DNA of 64,000 bases from an uncultured Paracoccaceae bacterium. GTDB taxonomy: Bacteria > Pseudomonadota > Alphaproteobacteria > Rhodobacterales > Rhodobacteraceae. Below the pieces are notes generated by a model, which was not told where the DNA came from, ran no database searches, and saw only the letters and a list, made by a program, of their open reading frames with translations. Within the stretch, counting starts at the first letter, position 1, and every line of letters starts with the position of its first letter. Shown here one piece after another: positions 16,433-24,209 of the stretch. Both the position numbers and the translations under genes were made by a program. The DNA is taken from NCBI GenBank assembly GCA_947502145.1, contig CANMYO010000002.1, forward strand, positions 496,001 to 560,000. The letters are read 5' to 3'.

Positions 16433-17275
16433 TCAGCGGCGTAGCCGCCCGGCACCGTGGCGGCGAAAGTCAGATGGCGTTTGCCCTGCACGGGCTTGAA
16501 ATGCCCGGCTAAAATAGGCGGGGGAATGGAACCCAAGGTTGCGGGCGATGTCCTGGACGGGCACGCGACTGTCGCGCAACATCACGCAGGCTTCGTAGTG
16601 AATCCGGTCGGTCAACAGCGCCAGCGCAGACTTGCCACAGGTCTGTTTACAGCAGCGTGTCAGGTGAGTTGCCGTTACCCCAAGTTCCGTCGCGTAATCT
16701 GCGACACGGCGGTCGCTACGATAGTCCCTTTCGATCAGATCTGTGTAAGCGGCCACCAGACGCGCGGACGTCGATTCGCTGCGCGCTTCGATCGGATCGC
16801 TCGTCTGGCTTTCATACTGCCGTTCAAAAAACACCGCCAGAAGTCCAAGATGGTAATGTGCCGCGCGGGCATGGGCGCTGCGATTGGATTTCAATTCACG
16901 CTCAAGCCCATCAAGAAGGCCAATCAGTTCCTTTTGAGCGGCCACGTCCCGCAACCGCAGGTGGGTTGGCTCATCTGGCCATTCAGCCGCCATTGCGCCG
17001 GGGATCGTGATCATCTGGCCAAAGACAGTTGGCCCGACCTCAAATCCATACATCGTGTGTGCGGGAATGAAGATCATGTTGTTGGGGCCGTAGCCGCTGG
17101 TCAGTCCGGCCATGGTGATCCGGCCGTGTCCCTTGCCGACAAACAGAAGGCGCGGCGATGCATGGCTGCGCATGGCCTCGGTCCGCCAGCGTCCCATTTG
17201 CGGGTTTTGCGCAATTGGCGTCAGCGCAAGCGATGACGGAATATGTTCAGATGGCGATGGCATCACGGCTCTCAT
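16433..17275 (-). CDS. AraC-family transcriptional regulator
   Basis: About 280 residues. The N-terminal part is a cupin-like sensing domain with the stretch GYGPNNMIFIPAHTMYGFEVG. The C-terminal 95 residues are the double helix-turn-helix of AraC/XylS proteins: VADYATELGVTATHLTRCCKQ for the first helix pair and VQDIARNLGFHSPAYFSRAFQ for the second, followed by the family ending GQTPSDFRR (motif blocks). The start is uncertain: ATG at 17275 or 17263, or TTG at 17290, none with a good ribosome site. It lies 317 bases upstream of the peptide importer operon on the same strand and is the likely regulator of that operon, by position only. Confidence 0.87.
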   Translation of the reverse strand: MRAVMPSPSEHIPSSLALTPIAQNPQMGRWRTEAMRSHASPRLLFVGKGHGRITMAGLTSGYGPNNMIFIPAHTMYGFEVGPTVFGQMITIPGAMAAEWPDEPTHLRLRDVAAQKELIGLLDGLERELKSNRSAHARAAHYHLGLLAVFFERQYESQTSDPIEARSESTSARLVAAYTDLIERDYRSDRRVADYATELGVTATHLTRCCKQTCGKSALALLTDRIHYEACVMLRDSRVPVQDIARNLGFHSPAYFSRAFQARAGQTPSDFRRHGAGRLRR

Positions 17276-17326
17276 GTTGTAATCGTTCAAATTTGGACCG
17301 CAAAAGCCCGAAAAACAACGGTGAAT

Positions 17327-18307
17327 TCAATCAATTAAGTGCAATACTGTGGATAAGTCTGTGGATGGAAGCCTGATCTGATGCCAGCTGGCCATGCGTT
17401 TGCGAAACCACGTTCGCTGACGTTTTGCGTATTGGCGTGTTGCGATCACAGCAGCCTCTTGCGCGGCGGCAAGGGTCATCTGCCCTTGCAGATGCGCGAT
17501 CAGTTCGGGCGCGCCGATCGCCTTTGACGCCGGATCTGCGGGATTCCAATGGGGCAGCATGGCGTGGGCCTCTTCCAATGCGCCTAACGCCAGCATGCGT
17601 TCAAAACGCTGCGATATCCGCGGGGTCAGCCATTCCTTTGGCGCATCCAGCAGGATTGGAACCACACCGGACAGCGGCAGGCGCGGCGGTGGCGTGTTGT
17701 CCTGCCAGTCGGCCAATGGTCGGCCTGTTGCGGCTTGCACCTCCCATGCGCGCTGCACGCGGAGCCGGTTTTGCACGTCGATGCGGCTGCGGGTTTTGTC
17801 ATCCAGTGCGGCAAGAAGGTCGGGCAGGGGGATCTGATTGGCTTGCACCCGAAGATGTGGCGGCGTTGCGGGAATCTCTGCCAGCCCTTCTGTCAGCGCG
17901 CTGAAATAGAGCCCCGTCCCGCCGACGATGATTGGACGCGCGCCCTGCAAGAGCGGGTCGAGATCGCGCAGCCATTGCCCAACAGAATATGGCTGATCAA
18001 ATCGCACATGGCCATAAAGCGCGTGTGTGGCGGCCTTGAGATCCGCATCATCCGGACGGGCCGTCAGAATGCGCCAGCCATCAAAAACCTGCAACGCATC
18101 CGCATTGATGATCGTCCCGCCCTGTGCCTGGACGATCTGTAACGCCAGCGCGGATTTCCCAGAGGCCGTTGGCCCGGCAATCAGAACCGGTTGATCGGGG
18201 AGAATGGTGATACGTTCCAAGGGCTTACCCGCTGAGCTTTGCAAAAGTTCGGACAAAATCGCGCGAGAGGCGGATGTGCCATTGAACTCGCCCCCTTGTT
18301 GCGACAT
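17327..18307 (-). CDS. miaA: tRNA dimethylallyltransferase
   Basis: Adds a dimethylallyl group to N6 of A37 in tRNAs reading codons that start with U. Up to 326 residues. The P-loop GPTASGKSA lies at about 45-53. Other family motifs are [19 protein letters not shown] (a variant of the usual DSMQVY region), [20 protein letters not shown], and the tRNA-binding [14 protein letters not shown] near the C-terminus. If translation begins at the ATG at 18307 the protein has about 30 residues more than usual before the P-loop. A TTG at 18220, preceded by GGGTAAG, gives a normal N-terminus and leaves more room for the divergent pyrH promoter. The function is secure; the start is not. Confidence 0.9.
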   Translation of the reverse strand: MSQQGGEFNGTSASRAILSELLQSSAGKPLERITILPDQPVLIAGPTASGKSALALQIVQAQGGTIINADALQVFDGWRILTARPDDADLKAATHALYGHVRFDQPYSVGQWLRDLDPLLQGARPIIVGGTGLYFSALTEGLAEIPATPPHLRVQANQIPLPDLLAALDDKTRSRIDVQNRLRVQRAWEVQAATGRPLADWQDNTPPPRLPLSGVVPILLDAPKEWLTPRISQRFERMLALGALEEAHAMLPHWNPADPASKAIGAPELIAHLQGQMTLAAAQEAAVIATRQYAKRQRTWFRKRMASWHQIRLPSTDLSTVLHLID

Positions 18308-18345
18308 TTTGCGCCCAATCGCAAATACGCCAAATGGGGATCACC

Positions 18346-19071
18346 ATGACCGATACAAGTGACACCACTTACAAGCGGGTCATGCTGAAAATCTCGGGCG
18401 AGGCGCTGATGGGTGACACCGGGTTTGGGCTGCATCCGCCAACTGTGCAACGGATCGCGCAAGAGGTTAAATCGGTTCACGACATGGGCGTCGAGATCTG
18501 CATGGTCATTGGCGGTGGCAACATTTTCCGGGGCCTGCAGGGTAGCGCGCAGGGGATGGAGCGCACGACTGCCGATTACATGGGAATGCTTGCCACGGTC
18601 ATGAACGCGCTGGCCATGCAGGCGGCGCTGGAGGAACTGGGCATCCATACCCGGGTGATCAGTGCGATTACCATGAACGAGGTGGCCGAACCCTATATTC
18701 GCCGCCGCGCGGTGCGTCACCTTGAAAAGAAGCGCGTGTGCATCTTTGCCGCCGGGACCGGAAACCCCTATTTCACCACCGATACCGCCGCGACATTGCG
18801 CGCCAATGAAATGGCCTGTGAGGCCATATTCAAAGGCACGAAAGTGGATGGGGTTTATGACAAGGACCCTGCAAAACATGACGATGCGGTGCGGTTTGAC
18901 AAGGTCAGCTATGATGAGGTGCTGGCCAAGCATCTGGGCGTGATGGACGCCAGTGCCATCGCCCTCGCGCGGGACAATCACCTGCCGATCATTGTCTTTT
19001 CCCTCGACGAACCGGGTGGCCTGCGCGGCATCCTGGCGGGCAAGGGCACCTACACGATTGTGCATGACTGA
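18346..19071 (+). CDS. pyrH: UMP kinase
   Basis: Hexameric bacterial UMP kinase that makes UDP. 241 residues. Motifs of the amino acid kinase fold: [10 protein letters not shown] at the start, [28 protein letters not shown], and [13 protein letters not shown] near residue 140. The start at 18346 has GGGGATC 6 bases upstream; an ATG at 18334 is less well placed. It opens the envelope gene series with frr, as in most proteobacteria, though tsf and rpsB are not adjacent within this window. A 182-base gap follows before frr. Confidence 0.93.
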   Translation: MTDTSDTTYKRVMLKISGEALMGDTGFGLHPPTVQRIAQEVKSVHDMGVEICMVIGGGNIFRGLQGSAQGMERTTADYMGMLATVMNALAMQAALEELGIHTRVISAITMNEVAEPYIRRRAVRHLEKKRVCIFAAGTGNPYFTTDTAATLRANEMACEAIFKGTKVDGVYDKDPAKHDDAVRFDKVSYDEVLAKHLGVMDASAIALARDNHLPIIVFSLDEPGGLRGILAGKGTYTIVHD

Positions 19072-19253
19072 TCTGACCGTATCTTAGGAATTCTGACAGA
19101 AATCCTGTGCTATTGGCGCCAAACAAGGCGCGGACTGCCGCCGATCTGCCGAAAAACTGCTGCATTTCTGTGGTTGTCCTGACCTATACAAATGCAAGCG
19201 ATTGACGTAAGACCGGGAAAAGACGGGCGAATGCCCCAGGATGAGCAGAGAAC

Positions 19254-19817
19254 ATGTCAGACGATTTTGAACTTGATACCGATGATCTTGCACGTCGAAT
19301 GGACGGGGCAATTAGCAACTTGCGCACGGAACTTGCCTCTTTGCGGACCGGGCGGGCGTCAGGCTCGATGCTGGAACCGATCATGGTGGACGCCTATGGC
19401 GCGATGACGCCGATCAACCAGGTAGGCACGGTCAATGTACCAGAGCCGCGTATGGTGACAGTAAATGTCTGGGACAAGGGGCTTGTTGGGAAGGTCGAAA
19501 AAGCCATTCGTGAGAGTGGCTTGGGCATCAATCCTCAACTTAATGGCACGATCATAATGCTGCCGATTCCGGAGCTTAACGAAGAGCGTCGCCGCGACCT
19601 GACCAAGGTGGCGGGCAACTACGCAGAAAGTGCGCGCGTCTCAATTCGCAATTTGCGCCGCGATGGTATGGATCAGATCAAAAAGGCCAAGAGCGATGGG
19701 TTGTCGGAAGACGACCAGAAGTTCTGGGAAAGTACCGTTCAGGAAATTACCGACGACCACATCAAGCTGGTCGATGAAACGCTTGAGACGAAGCAAGCCG
19801 AGATTATGCAGGTCTGA
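19254..19817 (+). CDS. frr: Ribosome recycling factor
   Basis: Splits post-termination ribosomes together with EF-G. 187 residues, the standard length. Family blocks seen: [64 protein letters not shown] (motif blocks), and the C-terminal [24 protein letters not shown]. The gene lies between pyrH and uppS, 38 bases before uppS, the common order. The 182-base gap upstream probably contains its own promoter; TATACA at about 19193 is the best -10 candidate but a good -35 is missing. Confidence 0.95.
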   Translation: MSDDFELDTDDLARRMDGAISNLRTELASLRTGRASGSMLEPIMVDAYGAMTPINQVGTVNVPEPRMVTVNVWDKGLVGKVEKAIRESGLGINPQLNGTIIMLPIPELNEERRRDLTKVAGNYAESARVSIRNLRRDGMDQIKKAKSDGLSEDDQKFWESTVQEITDDHIKLVDETLETKQAEIMQV

Positions 19818-19855
19818 GCCCAACGCTCGACTCGCCAAGCAGGAAAGGGCCGCAG

Positions 19856-20581
19856 ATGCCCAAGGATACAGATGCCCATCACGGGCCGCAGCATGTTGCG
19901 ATCATCATGGACGGCAATGGTCGCTGGGCCACCCAGCGTGGACGTCCACGCCTGTTCGGCCACCATGCCGGGGCGCGCCGGGTGCGTGAGATCGTGCGGG
20001 CCTGCCCGGACGAAGGTGTCAAGTATCTGACAATATTTGCTTTTTCGACAGAAAACTGGAAGCGGACCCAAACCGAAGTCGCCGGTCTGATGGCACTTTT
20101 CCGCCGCTATATTGAACGGGAAGCGCGCGCGCTTCTCGACGAAGGTGTCCGGGTACGGTTCATCGGTGACCGGATGAAACTGGACGATAAGCTGGTCAGC
20201 CTGATGGATAATCTTGAGCTGCTTACTAGCGAAAATAATAAGGTTCATCTGACAATTGCGCTGAACTACGGAGGCCGCGACGAAGTGACCCGTGCTGCCC
20301 AGCGGTTGGCCGTCGAAATCGAACAGGGGCGGCTGACACACAAGGATGTGGATGCGGAAACCCTGTCTAAATTCCTGGATACCCAATTCCTGCCGGACCC
20401 GGATCTGGTGATCCGCACCAGTGGTGAAGCACGGATTTCAAACTTTCTGCTTTGGCAATCTGCCTATGCCGAATACGAATTTGTTGATACATTGTGGCCC
20501 GACTTTTCAGCCGCGGAGTTTTCCAAAGTGTTGGCGGGCTATGGCGGGCGAGAGCGTCGCTTTGGGGCTGTTCTGGCCTAA
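19856..20581 (+). CDS. uppS: Isoprenyl transferase (undecaprenyl diphosphate synthase)
   Basis: Cis-prenyltransferase that makes the C55 lipid carrier for peptidoglycan and O-antigen. 241 residues. The catalytic aspartate is D19 in IIMDGNGRWA. Further family blocks are GHHAGARRVREIV (HAGA), TIFAFSTENWKR, LNYGGRDEVTRAAQ and the end DLVIRTSGEARISNFLLWQSAYAEYEF (motif blocks). Ribosome site GGAAAGG precedes the start. The stop is followed after two bases by cdsA, so these are coupled. Confidence 0.95.
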   Translation: MPKDTDAHHGPQHVAIIMDGNGRWATQRGRPRLFGHHAGARRVREIVRACPDEGVKYLTIFAFSTENWKRTQTEVAGLMALFRRYIEREARALLDEGVRVRFIGDRMKLDDKLVSLMDNLELLTSENNKVHLTIALNYGGRDEVTRAAQRLAVEIEQGRLTHKDVDAETLSKFLDTQFLPDPDLVIRTSGEARISNFLLWQSAYAEYEFVDTLWPDFSAAEFSKVLAGYGGRERRFGAVLA

Positions 20582-20583
20582 AG

Positions 20584-21390
20584 ATGGCGGAGCCTGCGCC
20601 AGAAATTCCAAGCAAATGGGACGACCTGACGGTGCGTCTCGCGTCGAGCGCGGCAATGGTTGTTGTCGGCGCATTCGGGGTAATCCTGGGCGGCGTCTGG
20701 TTCCAGATGATGGTGGTCTTTGTGACCGCCGTGATGGTCTGGGAACTGTGGATGATGATCGCATCAGACAAACCAACCGAAGGCATGTTGCTGGCGGCTT
20801 TGCTTGCCTCTGTGATGTCCGGGCAATTGCTTGAACAGAATACCACCGGCATCTTGCTGTTTCTTGTGGTGCCCCTGATCGGAGCCTGGCGCGTCAAACG
20901 CGAGCGGTTGGCCTTTTTTGTCTTTGCCCTCGGGATTCAGATCGCGGGATGGGGGCTGGTGCAATTCAGGGGTGACTATGGATTTACCTGGATCATCTGG
21001 TTGATGATGGTTGTCATCGCAACGGATGTTTTCGGCTATCTTGCGGGGCGGCTGTTGGGTGGGCCCAAATTCTGGCCCAAGGTCAGCCCCAAGAAAACTT
21101 GGAGCGGGACAATTGCCGGCTGGATTGCTGCGGGGGTTGTTGGCTTCATCTTCACACTTTTTACCAATGCGGGCATTTGGATCGTGCTGATCTCAATGGT
21201 GTTGAGCCTGGCAAGTCAGTTTGGCGACATTGCCGAAAGCGCGCTGAAACGGCGCATGGGGGTTAAGGACAGCTCGACCCTTATTCCGGGTCATGGTGGC
21301 CTGTTTGACCGTTTTGATGCCTTGCTGGGGGCGTCGATCTTCATGCTGTTGGTCGCCCGTGTGTTCAACGTACCAGGCGTCGCGTTTTGA
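20584..21390 (+). CDS. cdsA: Phosphatidate cytidylyltransferase
   Basis: Makes CDP-diacylglycerol, the precursor of all phospholipids, in the inner membrane. 268 residues from the ATG at 20584. Several hydrophobic helices are evident. The CDS signature is complete near the C-terminus: the block SLASQFGDIAESALKRRMGVKDSS is followed by LIPGHGGLFDRFDALLGA. An in-frame open region upstream to 20494 overlaps uppS and is not needed. The stop codon overlaps the start of dxr. Confidence 0.92.
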   Translation: MAEPAPEIPSKWDDLTVRLASSAAMVVVGAFGVILGGVWFQMMVVFVTAVMVWELWMMIASDKPTEGMLLAALLASVMSGQLLEQNTTGILLFLVVPLIGAWRVKRERLAFFVFALGIQIAGWGLVQFRGDYGFTWIIWLMMVVIATDVFGYLAGRLLGGPKFWPKVSPKKTWSGTIAGWIAAGVVGFIFTLFTNAGIWIVLISMVLSLASQFGDIAESALKRRMGVKDSSTLIPGHGGLFDRFDALLGASIFMLLVARVFNVPGVAF

Positions 21391-22556
21391 GGCGGATCAC
21401 GGTTCTGGGGGCGACGGGTTCGATCGGCCAGAATACGATTGACCTTATCCGACGCGACCCGGATGCCTATAAGGTCGTGGCGTTGACTGGTGGTCGCAAT
21501 ATCGAGAAATTAGCACATGACGCCAAGGCATTACATGCCGAAGTTGCGGTAACGTGCCATCCTGAACTGCTGGGTGATTTGCGGGCGGCCCTGTCAGGCA
21601 GCGATGTTGAGGCAGCAGCCGGTGATGAGGCGATCTGCGCCGCGGCAGCGCGGCCGGCAGATTGGTGCATGTCCGCGATTGTGGGTGCAGCCGGATTGGC
21701 CCCGGGGCTGGAAGCTCTGAAGCAAGGGCAGACGCTGGCGCTGGCCAACAAGGAGTCCTTGGTGACAGCGGGACCATTGCTGTTGCAGACTGCAAAAGCG
21801 CACGGCGCGACCGTTTTGCCGGTCGACAGCGAACATTCTGGTGTTTTCCAGGCGTTGATCGGTGAGGATATCACTGCGGTCGAGCGCATTATCATTACCG
21901 CAAGCGGTGGGGCATTTCGCGACTGGCCAATTGAAAAACTTGCAAATGCCACATTGGCGCAGGCGTCTTCGCATCCCAACTGGGATATGGGACAGCGCAT
22001 TACGATTGACAGTGCGTCCATGTTCAACAAAGCGATGGAGCTTATTGAAACAAAGGAATTTTTCGGGGTTCGGCCTGAGCAGATCGAGGCATTGATACAT
22101 CCCGAAAGCCTGATTCATGCGCTTGTTGGGTTTCATGACGGGGCATTGATGGCCCATGTCGGGCCGCCGGACATGCGCCATGCAATTGGATTTGCGTTGC
22201 ATTGGCCAGCCCGCAAGCCGCTGCCGGTCACGCGGCTGGATCTGGCTAAGATCGGTCAATTTTCGTTCCGTGCACCTGATGAGCACCGCTGGCCCGCATT
22301 GCGCATTGCGCGTGAGGTGATGGAGGCGGGCGGATTGTCGGGGGCCGTGTTCAATGCCGCAAAGGAACGGGCACTGGATGGCTTTATTCACGGCGAAATC
22401 GGATTTAATGATATGTCGGTTGTCGTAGATCGTGTGCTTGCCAAGATGTCAGCAAAAAACGGACTGCAAAATGCCGAGATTACGCTAGATAACGTCGCGA
22501 TGACAGATCGGGAGGCGCGTGTCGTCGCCGACGAGATGATGCAGAGATTAGGATAA
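21387..22556 (+). CDS. dxr: 1-deoxy-D-xylulose 5-phosphate reductoisomerase
   Basis: First committed enzyme of the MEP isoprenoid pathway; converts DXP to MEP with NADPH. 389 residues, full length. N-terminal NADPH site LGATGSIGQNTIDL, then ALANKESLVTAG, the metal-binding PVDSEHSGVFQAL, SGGAFRDWP, HPNWDMGQRITIDSASMFNKA and IEALIHPESLIHALV (motif blocks). It appears to start with TTG at 21387, overlapping the cdsA stop. The MEP pathway is also represented in this window by ispDF at 46784. Confidence 0.93.
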   Translation: MRRITVLGATGSIGQNTIDLIRRDPDAYKVVALTGGRNIEKLAHDAKALHAEVAVTCHPELLGDLRAALSGSDVEAAAGDEAICAAAARPADWCMSAIVGAAGLAPGLEALKQGQTLALANKESLVTAGPLLLQTAKAHGATVLPVDSEHSGVFQALIGEDITAVERIIITASGGAFRDWPIEKLANATLAQASSHPNWDMGQRITIDSASMFNKAMELIETKEFFGVRPEQIEALIHPESLIHALVGFHDGALMAHVGPPDMRHAIGFALHWPARKPLPVTRLDLAKIGQFSFRAPDEHRWPALRIAREVMEAGGLSGAVFNAAKERALDGFIHGEIGFNDMSVVVDRVLAKMSAKNGLQNAEITLDNVAMTDREARVVADEMMQRLG

Positions 22557-22560
22557 CGCC

Positions 22561-23886
22561 TTGGATGTAACTGCCCTGATACCCAGCGTTGGAGGCCCGG
22601 CCTTTACCGTCGTCTTCTTTATTATCGCCCTGTTGGTCATCGTCGCTATTCACGAATACGGCCATTATATCGTAGGGCGCTGGTGCGGCATTCATGCCGA
22701 AGTATTCAGCCTGGGCATGGGCAAGGTGCTGTGGAGCCGCGTCGACCGGCATGGCACGAAATGGCAATTGGCGGCGCTTCCATTGGGGGGCTACGTCAAA
22801 TTTCTGGGTGATGCCAATGCCGCCAGTGTCGGCGGATCCGATGAAATGCCGGGGCGCAGTCCGCGCAGCACAATGCTGGGCGCACCCTTGTGGGCCCGTG
22901 CGCTGACCGTTCTGGCGGGGCCTGTTGCGAACTTCCTGCTGGCGGTGTTGATTTTTGCCGGCTACCTGATGTGGCAGGGCAAGGCATCCGAAGACCTTGT
23001 TTTTCTTGAGGCTTTTGATGTGCCAGCGCAGTTCGAGTCAGAACTGAAATCTGGTGATCGGATCATTGCGATTGGCGATGTGCGGATGGGTGAAGAGGGC
23101 GCGAGCCTTGATGCGCTGCCGCGACAACCGACGCAGGATTACACCGTTTTGCGTAACGGTGAAGAACTTGTCGTGAAGGGACCAAACCCGATTGTGCCGC
23201 GCGTGGATTCGCTGGTGCCCCGGTCTGCTGCGGATGATGCGCGGTTGCGCGTGGGTGATTTCGTGACGGCTGTGAATGGAACGCCGATCTATGCGTTTGG
23301 TGATTTGGTCGACGCCGTGCAAACGGCTGACGGCGAGCCGATCGCCCTGGACATCTGGCGTGCGGGTGAAACCCTGCAAGTCAGTTTGACCGCGCGCCCA
23401 ACGGATGAGCCGCAGCCGGGGGGCGGGTTTGAACGTGTCCTGCGTATTGGCATTGGCGGCACGTTCTTCTTTGCCCCGGCGACAGATCCAATTGGTGCTT
23501 GGGAGGCCCTGACGCTGGGTGTGGATCGGCTGTGGTCTTCGATCACGACGTCGTTGTCCGGCCTTTGGCATATCATTGTTGGAGACATTTCGACCTGCAA
23601 TCTGTCCGGCCCGGTTGGCATAGCACAGGCCAGCGGGTCGATGGCTGCACAAGGCGCAGGCAGTTTCATGTTGTTTCTGGGGATGTTGTCCGCGGCGGTT
23701 GGGCTATTGAACCTGTTCCCGATTCCGATTCTGGATGGTGGGCATCTGGTTTTTCATGCCTACGAGGCGATCACACGCCGCCGTCCAAGCGATCGCGCGC
23801 TGCAATTCCTGATGGTGGGCGGATTGGCCGTGATCGGGGCGCTGATGACATTTGCATTGCTCAACGATCTGATCCTGTGCCCCTGA
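22561..23886 (+). CDS. rseP: Site-2 protease RseP/MmpA (M50 zinc metalloprotease)
   Basis: Membrane-embedded protease that cuts anti-sigma factors or other membrane substrates within the bilayer. 441 residues. The zinc motif HEYGH lies at 31-35 in the first helix, and the second active-site motif, NLFPIPILDGGHL, lies near the C-terminus. Between them are two PDZ-like regions and a membrane helix. Start appears to be TTG at 22561, four bases after the dxr stop; no better codon with a ribosome site was found. In Caulobacter the homologue is MmpA. The partner anti-sigma factor is not in this window. Confidence 0.9.
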   Translation: MDVTALIPSVGGPAFTVVFFIIALLVIVAIHEYGHYIVGRWCGIHAEVFSLGMGKVLWSRVDRHGTKWQLAALPLGGYVKFLGDANAASVGGSDEMPGRSPRSTMLGAPLWARALTVLAGPVANFLLAVLIFAGYLMWQGKASEDLVFLEAFDVPAQFESELKSGDRIIAIGDVRMGEEGASLDALPRQPTQDYTVLRNGEELVVKGPNPIVPRVDSLVPRSAADDARLRVGDFVTAVNGTPIYAFGDLVDAVQTADGEPIALDIWRAGETLQVSLTARPTDEPQPGGGFERVLRIGIGGTFFFAPATDPIGAWEALTLGVDRLWSSITTSLSGLWHIIVGDISTCNLSGPVGIAQASGSMAAQGAGSFMLFLGMLSAAVGLLNLFPIPILDGGHLVFHAYEAITRRRPSDRALQFLMVGGLAVIGALMTFALLNDLILCP

Positions 23887-23957
23887 ACCGGCATGGTCGC
23901 GCCACAATCGCGCCCCAATTGACGTCTATCTTCTTTGACTGAAAGAGGAGTAAACCC

Positions 23958-24083
23958 ATGCAAACATTGGCTCAAAGCTATCGCGGCGTGACGGTTTTGT
24001 TTAACCTGAACTGGGACCGCATTCTGTACACGGGTGCATTGGTGGGTGCCCTTTATGCCGGCGCCTATGTTGGCATGATGTAA
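23958..24083 (+). CDS. Small hydrophobic protein (41 residues) between rseP and bamA
   Basis: A short reading frame with a strong ribosome site, GAGGAG, 8 bases before the ATG. The product starts MQTLAQSYRGVTVLFNLNWD and then has a hydrophobic segment (about 21-39) rich in glycine, alanine and tyrosine, ending GMM. It could be a one-pass membrane peptide. A perfect terminator hairpin follows 30 bases after the stop. The gene therefore looks like a separate transcription unit or the last gene of the rseP unit, ended before bamA. I do not recognise a family. Support comes from the ribosome site, composition and terminator. Confidence 0.68.
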   Translation: MQTLAQSYRGVTVLFNLNWDRILYTGALVGALYAGAYVGMM

Positions 24084-24113
24084 AGCCCCGCGACCAGACA
24101 GATTTTGACGCAG

Positions 24114-24144
24114 CGCGCCCCGGCCGGGCGCGTTTCTTCGTTTT
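24114..24144 (+). terminator. Terminator after the 41-residue gene
   Basis: CGCGCCC (24114-24120) and GGGCGCG (24126-24132) form a perfect stem around CGGCC, followed by TTTCTTCGTTTT. It separates the rseP region from bamA. Confidence 0.75.
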
Positions 24145-24171
24145 GACATCGCCTGAGACTCCCGGTATTTC
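24143..24171 (+). promoter_or_regulatory. Promoter candidate for bamA
   Basis: TTGACA (24143-24148), 17 bases, TATTTC (24166-24171). The -35 is perfect and the -10 weak. It begins in the T-run of the preceding terminator and lies about 40 bases upstream of the bamA start. Confidence 0.45.
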
Positions 24172-24209
24172 AAACATAATGGGGATCAAATAATAACAGG
24201 CGCTATATA

